Shown: positions 1 to 5,216 of the stretch, piece after piece
Numbering within the stretch: position 1 is the stretch's first letter
How the letters are laid out: each line of letters starts with the position of its first letter
Assembly: GCA_916720335.1 (NCBI GenBank)
Contig: CAKAQU010000092.1
Location: 1 to 6,552 of the forward strand
Length of the DNA: 6,552 bases
From: an uncultured Moraxella sp.
GTDB taxonomy: Bacteria > Pseudomonadota > Gammaproteobacteria > Pseudomonadales > Moraxellaceae
Reading direction: 5' to 3'
The notes under the pieces: generated by a model
The model's database searches: none
Told to the model about the DNA's origin: nothing
Seen by the model: the letters and a program-made list of their open reading frames with translations, nothing else
Made by a program: the position numbers and the translations under genes

Positions 1-1892
1 AGATTCCTGATAAATTGCCCAAAAAAGCCATAGAAGGCGAAACTGGAGTGCGCTTTAACACCGCAGATAAAGAAAAGCTGGTAACAGGAGCGTTTACTGC
101 CAAACTTGGCAACCATCTGGTGGCAAATGTTCAAGGTCTTTATCGCGACACAGATGATTATAAAACTGCCAGTTATACTTATCAGGGTCAAGAACATAAA
201 AAACTTGCTAACAGTTTTGCTGATAGTAAAAGTGGCAGTTTTGGCATATCATGGGTTGGCGATAAAGGTTATTTAGGAGCATCCTACGGTCAACGTCGTG
301 ATAAATATGGATTACCTGCGCACTCGCATTTATACGACAATTATTATTTGCATGTGATATTAAATGAAGCATTTTGGCGCAAACCTTATTTAAAACATTA
401 TCCGTTTTTAATGGATGAAACCGATATTGATTATAATAACCCCGGTTTAGATTGTATTAAAAAAAGTTGGCACAGTCATGGTCACACTTGTGGGCACAAT
501 CACAGTCATGACAGTGCAAGTGATTCTCATAATCATAGCCACCACGACAATCCACACATTGCTTTAAATACCAAAAGTTTTGATGTTCGTGGAGCATTGC
601 AAAATCCTGTGAAATTTTTACAAACCATTCAGTTTCACGCAGGTGAAACCCATTATCGACATGATGAAAAAACGGGTTCCGAAGTGGATAATGCCTTTAA
701 AAACAAAGGTCATCAAGCTCGCCTTGAGTTTATTCAGACACCCATTGGTAGATTGACCGGTGGTTTTGGCTTTAGTTATTTATCACAAAAAAGTCATGCG
801 TTAGATGGGCATGTTTTAGAATACAAGCGTCAGCATTTGCTTCATGACCACAAAGCGGATAAAAAAAGTTTTTTTGTGGTTGAGCGTTTGACTTGGGATA
901 AATTAAATTTAGATTTTGGAACACGCATAGAAAAACAAAAAATTGCTATGGATTATAATCTGGATGTAGAAGATTATGAAAAACCACCAAGCGATGTTAC
1001 CAAACCTCACAAATCCACTGCGCATTCATACGTTGTATCGCTTAATTGGATGCCTGATGATAAAAATAAATTTACCCTAACCACATCGCACCAAGAGCGG
1101 TTGCCAACAGCTCAAGAGCTTTATGCTCATGGAAAACATTTGGCGACAAATGCATTTGATGTTGGCAATAAAAACCTAACCAAAGAGCGCTCTAATAATA
1201 TTGAATTGGGGTGGGCATTTACTAGCGATAGATGGGATACATCCATTAGCGGTTATTATAACCATTTTTCCAATTACATTTATTCAGCAACTTTAAATAA
1301 TAAATTATGTGTAAATCGACGCTGTACCCGTTCTTTGAGCAGTGAATTTCCTTTGCAATTAAATCGTTATAACCAATCCAAAGCTCGTATTTATGGCGTT
1401 GAAGGGCAGATTGGTTATCAGCTGACCCCAGATTATCATGTATCCGTATTTGGCGATTATGTACGTGGCAAATTAAAGGATTTACCATCACTGCCTACAG
1501 GTTATAAATACGCTTACGATGACGAAGGTAATTTTGCGGGGCTTGTTCCTTTAAGCCTTTCTAAACAACCTGATGGCAATGCGCCACGCATACCAGCTGC
1601 TCGTTTGGGCATGCGTGTTCAGGCACGTTTATCAGACCATCTAAAAGGACAATTGCAATTTTACCGTGTATTTAGTCAAAATAAAGTGGCAATACTTGAA
1701 AATCCAACCGCAGGGCATAATATGCTCAATGCAGGTTTGAGTTACGATGGCGTTTGGGGCGGTCAAAACTATACAGTGTTTATCAATGCTGATAATATCT
1801 TAAATGCCAAAGCTTATAATCATGCGTCATTTTTGCCATATATTCCCCAAAGTGGTCGCAGTGTTAATATGGGGGTGAATTTTAAGTTTTAG
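1..1892 (+). CDS. znuD: ZnuD, TonB-dependent outer-membrane zinc receptor (5' end outside window)
   Basis: This is the C-terminal beta-barrel part of a TonB-dependent receptor. The frame is open to base 1 (codons from base 3 read IPDKLPKKA), so the start, signal peptide, TonB box and most of the plug lie upstream. The TTG at 15 is not a start. The protein resembles neisserial ZnuD throughout. Recognisable segments are SWVGDKGYLGASYG, RRDKYGLPAHSH, DIDYNNPGLDC, TTSHQERLPTAQELYAHGKH, KERSNNIELG, LPSLP, NAPRIPAARLG and FYRVFSQNK, and it ends in a Phe (VNFKF), as expected for BAM-assembled barrels. A His-rich loop at 471-557 has 11 His and one Cys in about 29 codons, near another Cys at 453-455. 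In ZnuD this type of loop is linked to zinc capture. A second extracellular segment has two Cys four residues apart (1308-1325). The family imports zinc, and reportedly also haem, using TonB energy, and is usually repressed by Zur. Its promoter is outside the window. Confidence 0.95.
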   Translation, partial: IPDKLPKKAIEGETGVRFNTADKEKLVTGAFTAKLGNHLVANVQGLYRDTDDYKTASYTYQGQEHKKLANSFADSKSGSFGISWVGDKGYLGASYGQRRDKYGLPAHSHLYDNYYLHVILNEAFWRKPYLKHYPFLMDETDIDYNNPGLDCIKKSWHSHGHTCGHNHSHDSASDSHNHSHHDNPHIALNTKSFDVRGALQNPVKFLQTIQFHAGETHYRHDEKTGSEVDNAFKNKGHQARLEFIQTPIGRLTGGFGFSYLSQKSHALDGHVLEYKRQHLLHDHKADKKSFFVVERLTWDKLNLDFGTRIEKQKIAMDYNLDVEDYEKPPSDVTKPHKSTAHSYVVSLNWMPDDKNKFTLTTSHQERLPTAQELYAHGKHLATNAFDVGNKNLTKERSNNIELGWAFTSDRWDTSISGYYNHFSNYIYSATLNNKLCVNRRCTRSLSSEFPLQLNRYNQSKARIYGVEGQIGYQLTPDYHVSVFGDYVRGKLKDLPSLPTGYKYAYDDEGNFAGLVPLSLSKQPDGNAPRIPAARLGMRVQARLSDHLKGQLQFYRVFSQNKVAILENPTAGHNMLNAGLSYDGVWGGQNYTVFINADNILNAKAYNHASFLPYIPQSGRSVNMGVNFKF

Positions 1893-1929
1893 AGTTTTGG
1901 ATTTAAAAGTTTTAAATTTTAAAATTGAT

Positions 1930-1961
1930 TCTTATGCTAAATCAATGGGTTTGGCATAAGA
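1930..1961. repeat. Intergenic hairpin between znuD and msrAB
   Basis: TCTTATGCTAAA (1930-1941) pairs with TTTGGCATAAGA (1950-1961), with one G-T wobble. The loop can close further by a wobble and a C-G pair to leave AATG. Beyond a 2-base bulge, TTGAT (1925-1929) can also pair with ATCAA (1964-1968). No T-run follows on the + strand, so it is a poor intrinsic terminator for znuD. On the - strand it is followed by a T-run, which suits a terminator in that direction, or it may be an mRNA 3'-end stabilising structure. It lies just upstream of the msrAB promoter. Confidence 0.5.
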
Positions 1962-1976
1962 GCATCAAACTATCTA

Positions 1977-1985
1977 TGTTATAAT
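1977..1985 (+). promoter_or_regulatory. Probable msrAB promoter, extended -10
   Basis: TGTTATAAT is a perfect extended -10 element (TGn-TATAAT, hexamer 1980-1985). It is about 33 bases upstream of the chosen msrAB start, giving an expected transcript start near 1992. There is no good -35 at 17 bases. TTGGCA (1951-1956) is 23 bases away, too far for this hexamer but 18 from a weaker TATGTT at 1975. An extended -10 does not need a strong -35. Confidence 0.55.
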
Positions 1986-1991
1986 ATAGCA
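1977..1991. promoter_or_regulatory. Candidate Zur-box-like operator over the msrAB -10
   Basis: TGTTATAATATAGCA is an imperfect palindrome in which only one pair of symmetric positions fails. It matches the reported neisserial Zur consensus TGTTATDNHATAACA at all but one position (G instead of A at 1989). It lies on the -10 hexamer, where a bound repressor would block transcription. The match is seen directly. Binding by Zur is inference, because the sequence is A+T-rich and shares bases with the promoter. Confidence 0.35.
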
Positions 1992-2018
1992 TCTTAATTT
2001 GATAACTGGATGTGCGTT

Positions 2019-3689
2019 ATGTTGATAAAAACCATCTATAAAATTATGGTAGGTGCTATATTAACCAGTGGGCTGTTTGGACTTTCAGCGTGTCAAAAAA
2101 TGGACGCGAAGGAAGTTGCAACCAGACCCAACAAAAATGAAATTTTGCCGCATAAAACCTTACAAACCCTACAAGCATTAAAACAATTAAACCCCAAATT
2201 ACCCCAAAAAACCATTGACCCAAATAAGCCAACCGTGATTAAATTTTGGGCTAGCTGGTGTCCTTTGTGTTTATCAACACTTCAAGAAGCTAATGACTGG
2301 ACCAAAGCTTATCCACAAATAAATTTTGTGAGTGTAGCCAGTCCAAATCAGCTAAATGAAAAATCATTAGAAGATTTTCATCAGTGGTATCAAGCAGTAA
2401 GCGCAGATTATCCTGATTTGCCAGTATTGGTTGACCCTAAGGGACAACTTATTAAACAATTTGCAATACAAGTATATCCAAGTTTTGCCATTTTGGATAA
2501 AAAAGGTAATTTGGTAACGTTAGTACGAGGCAATCTTAGCCAAGAGCAAATGACGGCGCTAGCAGCTGAAGCAAGTAGTGATTTTGTTAAACTTAAAGCA
2601 TTAAACTCATCAACCACTCAAACAATCCATCAACCAGAGGATAAAAAGATGCCAATTTATTATCAAAACGATGGCAAAACTCCCATCAATACTCGCACCA
2701 TTTATCTAGCAGGAGGCTGTTTTTGGGGTCTTGAAGCGTATATGGAACGTGTAGAAGGGGTGGTTGATGCGGTATCTGGCTATGCAAATGGCAATACTCA
2801 AAATCCAAGTTATCAGGAGGTAATTCAAGGTTCAGGGCATGCTGAAACGGTTAAAGTAACCTACGATGCTGATAAAACCAATTTGGCAACCATTTTAGCG
2901 TATTATCTAAAAGTGATTGACCCAACCAGTCTAAATCAACAAGGTAACGACAAAGGCAAACAATATCGCACTGGCATTTATTATACTCAGGCTTCTGAAA
3001 AAGCTATTATTGATAAAGCACTCAAAGAGTTGCAAAGTAAGTATAAAAAACAAATCGTTGTGGAAAATTTACCACTGGATAATTTTTATCAAGCAGAAGA
3101 CTACCATCAAGACTATCTCACCAAAAACCCCAACGGCTATTGTCATATTGATGTAAGTTTGGCATACGATAAAATTCCCGTCATTCATGAAGAGAAGTCA
3201 ACAAAAACCAAACTCGCGCCAGCAAATACTCTAGATGAAGCATTAGACCCAAAACGTTATCAAAATTATGATAAACATCTATCCCATTTGAGTAAAAGTC
3301 AATACGCCATCACTCAAAATGGCGATACTGAACGAGCTTTTAGCCATCAATATGACGATTTATTCGATAAAGGAATTTATGTGGATATCGTTAGTGGTGA
3401 GCCTCTGTTTCTTTCTGTGCATAAATTTAATTCAGGATGTGGTTGGCCAAGCTTTACCCAGCCTGTTAATCCCGAAGTCATTACAAAACATCAAGATACC
3501 AGTTTTCATATGATTCGCACCGAAGTACGTTCACGAGTTGCAAATTCGCACTTAGGACATGTTTTTGATGATGGTCCAAAAGATAAAGGTGGATTAAGAT
3601 ATTGCATTAATGGTGCTGCGTTAAAATTCATTCCCATAGAAGACATGCAAAAAGAAGGTTATGGAGTATTTATAGAATTATTAAACTAA
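2019..3689 (+). CDS. msrAB: MsrAB, thioredoxin-MsrA-MsrB fusion, predicted lipoprotein
   Basis: This is a 556-residue methionine sulfoxide reductase that resembles neisserial PilB/MsrAB over its whole length. Residues 1-25 form a lipoprotein signal peptide with lipobox LSAC, giving lipidated Cys25. A thioredoxin-like domain (about 45-195) has WCPLC with Cys81 and Cys84. MsrA (about 224-380) has GGCFWG with catalytic Cys234 and the C-terminal GYCHID Cys375, the expected resolving Cys. MsrB (about 415-548) has SGCGWPSF with Cys474, and RTEVRS, SHLGHVFDDGP and RYCING with catalytic Cys529. MsrA reduces Met-S-sulfoxide and MsrB Met-R-sulfoxide, and the thioredoxin domain recycles both with electrons from an inner-membrane donor. 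All expected catalytic residues are present. The lipobox places it in the envelope. An ATG at 2010 would add MCV but has no ribosome site. The 2019 start has TGGA about 8 bases upstream. It has its own promoter and appears monocistronic. Confidence 0.96.
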   Translation: MLIKTIYKIMVGAILTSGLFGLSACQKMDAKEVATRPNKNEILPHKTLQTLQALKQLNPKLPQKTIDPNKPTVIKFWASWCPLCLSTLQEANDWTKAYPQINFVSVASPNQLNEKSLEDFHQWYQAVSADYPDLPVLVDPKGQLIKQFAIQVYPSFAILDKKGNLVTLVRGNLSQEQMTALAAEASSDFVKLKALNSSTTQTIHQPEDKKMPIYYQNDGKTPINTRTIYLAGGCFWGLEAYMERVEGVVDAVSGYANGNTQNPSYQEVIQGSGHAETVKVTYDADKTNLATILAYYLKVIDPTSLNQQGNDKGKQYRTGIYYTQASEKAIIDKALKELQSKYKKQIVVENLPLDNFYQAEDYHQDYLTKNPNGYCHIDVSLAYDKIPVIHEEKSTKTKLAPANTLDEALDPKRYQNYDKHLSHLSKSQYAITQNGDTERAFSHQYDDLFDKGIYVDIVSGEPLFLSVHKFNSGCGWPSFTQPVNPEVITKHQDTSFHMIRTEVRSRVANSHLGHVFDDGPKDKGGLRYCINGAALKFIPIEDMQKEGYGVFIELLN

Positions 3690-3701
3690 TTGACTTACTA
3701 A

Positions 3702-3815
3702 ATAAGATTGCTGATGTTGTTTTAATTTGGTATTTGTAAATAAAATTTTATTAATATGTTAAAACTATCGTTTTAATTATCTTTTTTTATAATGAATGAC
3801 TATCAGCAATCTTAT
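3702..3815. repeat. 14-bp inverted-repeat pair about 86 bp apart, possible MITE-like remnant
   Basis: ATAAGATTGCTGAT (3702-3715) has a perfect reverse complement at 3802-3815. Trimmed to 11 bp (3705-3715 and 3802-3812), both ends are flanked by TA, which gives a 108-bp element with terminal inverted repeats and a TA duplication, as seen in IS630/mariner-type miniature elements. The interior is noncoding and contains AATAAAATTTTATT (3739-3752, a perfect palindrome) and a small terminator-like hairpin. It could equally be a large RNA hairpin at the 3' end of msrAB. Confidence 0.45.
3758..3788 (+). terminator. Candidate intrinsic terminator of msrAB
   Basis: TTAAAAC (3759-3765) pairs perfectly with GTTTTAA (3770-3776) around a TATC loop, with a possible wobble pair outside. 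It is followed by TTATC and then seven T (3782-3788). The stem is weak, with only one G-C pair, but the shape and the T-run fit a rho-independent terminator about 70 bases after the msrAB stop. Confidence 0.4.
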
Positions 3816-4199
3816 ATTTATAAAATAATCTAAAATTTTTAAAATAAAATAAAAAATAGATTAACTAAAAAAATAATAGATATAAATATAGATTTATTAA
3901 CTAAATTAAATTTAATATAAAAAAATAATAAGTTAATTAATAATTAAAAAAATTATGATAATTATTTTATTAGAATGATATTTATTATAATATTTATTTA
4001 TAAATTATTTTTTTGATATTAAAAATTAACTAATTTTACTATATTTTTTAATTAAATAAGTTGCTTGGTTTAAATTTGTTTAAATTTATATTTACATTCA
4101 TTTAACAAAAAATAATTTAAATGTAACATTATAAAATTGAATAAAAAATAACCTAATCATCTTCAGATGGAAATGATAGAAAATATATTTATTTTGTAA

Positions 4200-4205
4200 T
4201 ATAAT
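4200..4205 (+). promoter_or_regulatory. Possible -10 element for the fHbp-like gene
   Basis: TATAAT matches the -10 consensus exactly and would place the transcript start near 4212, with a leader of about 85 bases. No good -35 lies at the usual distance. TTGTAA (4194-4199) could be a -35 for a poorer -10 (AAGAAT, 4216-4221). In DNA this A+T-rich a TATAAT can occur by chance, so the assignment is weak. Confidence 0.25.
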
Positions 4206-4221
4206 AATGATAAATAAGAAT
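4203..4221. promoter_or_regulatory. Weak Fur-box-like sequence in the promoter region
   Basis: AATAATGATAAATAAGAAT matches the classic 19-bp Fur consensus GATAATGATAATCATTATC at 12 of 19 positions, with ten matches in a row in the left half. Its position over the presumed promoter would suit iron control, which is common for Slam-exported lipoproteins. The right half is poor and the background is A+T-rich, so a chance match is quite possible. Confidence 0.18.
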
Positions 4222-4253
4222 AAGGTATCTATAAAAAAAAGATGCTATGACGG

Positions 4254-4291
4254 GTGCATATGATTTATTTGTATGCCAATTTGATTGGGAG
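4254..4291 (+). promoter_or_regulatory. Leader hairpins overlapping the ribosome binding site of the fHbp-like gene
   Basis: The likely Shine-Dalgarno sequence is GGGAG at 4287-4291, six bases before the ATG at 4298. CCAAT (4276-4280) can pair with ATTGG (4284-4288) around a TTG loop, tying up the first two G of that site. A competing hairpin pairs GCATA (4256-4260) with TATGC (4272-4276), extendable to G4254-C4277 past a bulged T. It shares bases with the first hairpin, so the two exclude each other. This is compatible with translation control by temperature or another signal. The fold is small and its function is untested. Confidence 0.3.
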
Positions 4292-4297
4292 TTTATA

Positions 4298-5155
4298 ATG
4301 AAAAAATATCACTTATTTGGTTTGTCTGCGTTAACAGTCGCTATGTTATTAACTGGTTGCAGCTCTGGTGGCAAATTAGCTGAAGCGATTGTTCCTAATA
4401 AACCAACGGTTAAAGGTCATTATACAGCTTTAAAAGTTGATTCTGACCATGAATCTGATGGTGGATTATTACCAGATAACCAATCCAAAATAACCATTAC
4501 AGATGATAGCAAACAAGAGTCTGAAAAAATAAAAACTTACAGCAAAGGGCAATCTATCGATATCGCCAATAAATATTTGGATAAAGTCACTGCCTTGACT
4601 TATGAGATGGTTTATGAAGACCAGGTAAAAGAAGGTGGAAATTTATTAATTTATAAACAAAACAACTCTGTTACATCTATGCTAGAGCCAACTTATCGTA
4701 AGTTTCCTGATGGTACAAATATGAGAAATTTAGATAATGCTTGGCGAGGTGTCAGTGTGCAAGGTAACAGAACATCTGAATCAAATATTACCGCCAATAT
4801 CAACAAAAAAGCTAAAATTACCTATGAAGGTCAAGCATTTACAGGTTCTGACAATCAATCTGGAAAGCTGCGTTATACCATTGATTTTGAAAATAAAACA
4901 GGAAGTGGTTCTATTACCAACTTAAAAGGCGAGAAGCTACAAGATGGAATACACCTTGAAAAAAGCAGTTTGCAAAAAGACCATTTAGGTCATCACGGCA
5001 TTCAAGGAAAAACTAGGGTAGGTGCAGAAGTCCAAGAAAGAGGCAGTTATAGCCTAGGTATTTTTGGTTCAAATGCTGAAGAAATTGCAGGCATTGCAAC
5101 AGTTGATACAATAACCGTTGGTTTTGCTGGTAAAGAGACCAGTAGAACACAATAA
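4298..5155 (+). CDS. fHbp-like Slam-dependent surface lipoprotein
   Basis: This is a 285-residue lipoprotein precursor. The signal peptide (1-20) ends in lipobox LLTGC, giving lipidated Cys21, then SSGG, a flexible tether of the kind seen in surface lipoproteins. The fold resembles neisserial factor H binding protein. In the N-terminal half, KTYSKGQS (79-86), DKV (95-97) and IYKQNNSVTS (118-127) correspond to KTYGNGDS, DKV and VYKQSHSALT. In the C-terminal barrel (about 172-279), ITYEGQAF, GKLRYTIDF (189-197) and GSYSLGIFG (249-257), then AEEIAG, correspond to ATYRGTAF, GKLTYTIDF, GSYSLGIFG and AQEVAG. The comparison is from memory. The barrel type is the one Slam recognises, and a Slam gene follows directly. 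The family binds host proteins (factor H in meningococcus; complement-related ligands for some relatives), but the ligand here is unknown. An in-frame ATG at 4247 would put 17 residues before the signal peptide and was rejected in favour of 4298, which has GGGAG upstream. It could instead be annotated simply as a Slam-dependent lipoprotein. Confidence 0.85.
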   Translation: MKKYHLFGLSALTVAMLLTGCSSGGKLAEAIVPNKPTVKGHYTALKVDSDHESDGGLLPDNQSKITITDDSKQESEKIKTYSKGQSIDIANKYLDKVTALTYEMVYEDQVKEGGNLLIYKQNNSVTSMLEPTYRKFPDGTNMRNLDNAWRGVSVQGNRTSESNITANINKKAKITYEGQAFTGSDNQSGKLRYTIDFENKTGSGSITNLKGEKLQDGIHLEKSSLQKDHLGHHGIQGKTRVGAEVQERGSYSLGIFGSNAEEIAGIATVDTITVGFAGKETSRTQ

Positions 5156-5171
5156 TTAAAATCAATGCAAA

Positions 5172-5201
5172 AAAAGGTTACTGCTAACGTGGTAACCTTT
5201 T
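5172..5201. terminator. Hairpin terminator or attenuator between the lipoprotein and Slam genes
   Basis: AAAAGGTTAC (5172-5181) pairs perfectly with GTAACCTTTT (5192-5201). The loop closes further by two wobbles and a C-G pair around TAAC, for a stem of up to 13 pairs. The 3' arm ends in TTTT and the 5' arm begins with an A-run, so it can act in both directions. Lying 16 bases after the lipoprotein stop and before Slam, it would let most transcripts end after the abundant substrate while some read through into the exporter. No separate Slam promoter is evident. Confidence 0.6.
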
Positions 5202-5216
5202 CATTGCGCATAACCA

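Larger units (their letters stand above)
3690..4297. other. Long A+T-rich noncoding region upstream of the fHbp-like gene
   Basis: About 600 bp with no convincing gene on either strand. The first part (3702-3815) holds an inverted-repeat pair and a terminator-like hairpin. The core is extremely A+T-rich: 10 G/C in the 180 bases 3841-4020, and 24 in the 300 bases 3841-4140. It is rich in short palindromes, and a 10-bp unit (GTTTAAATTT) is repeated twice in tandem at 4068-4087. The last ~110 bases look like the promoter and leader of the downstream lipoprotein gene. Such DNA is a typical target of H-NS/MvaT-type silencers and often borders acquired genes, but neither is shown here. Confidence 0.7.

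Noticed and set aside
15..17. TTG as a start codon for the znuD segment
   Set aside because: The frame stays open to base 1 and the upstream codons (IPDKLP) match ZnuD, so the gene continues beyond the window.
1246..1491. Reverse-strand open frame inside znuD
   Set aside because: It is antisense to a well-conserved coding region, with no ribosome site and no family resemblance. Similar shadows at 2408-2617, 3319-3513, 4737-4925 and 5986-6204 were rejected for the same reason.
1925..1945. TTGAT...ATCAA resembling an FNR site
   Set aside because: The half-sites are 11 bases apart, not the required 4.
2010..2018. Longer start for MsrAB
   Set aside because: It adds only three residues and has no ribosome site at a suitable distance. 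The 2019 start does better.
3955..3975. TGATAAT half-site resembling a Fur box
   Set aside because: There is only one good half, it lies in extremely A+T-rich DNA, and it is more than 300 bases from the gene.
4162..4171. TTCAGATGGA, resembling the neisserial DNA uptake sequence (reverse complement)
   Set aside because: It matches only 8 of 10 bases, and several such matches are expected by chance on two strands of this length.
4233..4240. A8 tract in the lipoprotein leader as a phase-variation tract
   Set aside because: It is short, similar to other A- and T-runs in this region, and not positioned within a clear promoter spacer.
4247..4297. Longer start for the fHbp-like protein
   Set aside because: It would place 17 polar and aromatic residues before a complete lipoprotein signal peptide, and GGGAG sits correctly for the ATG at 4298.
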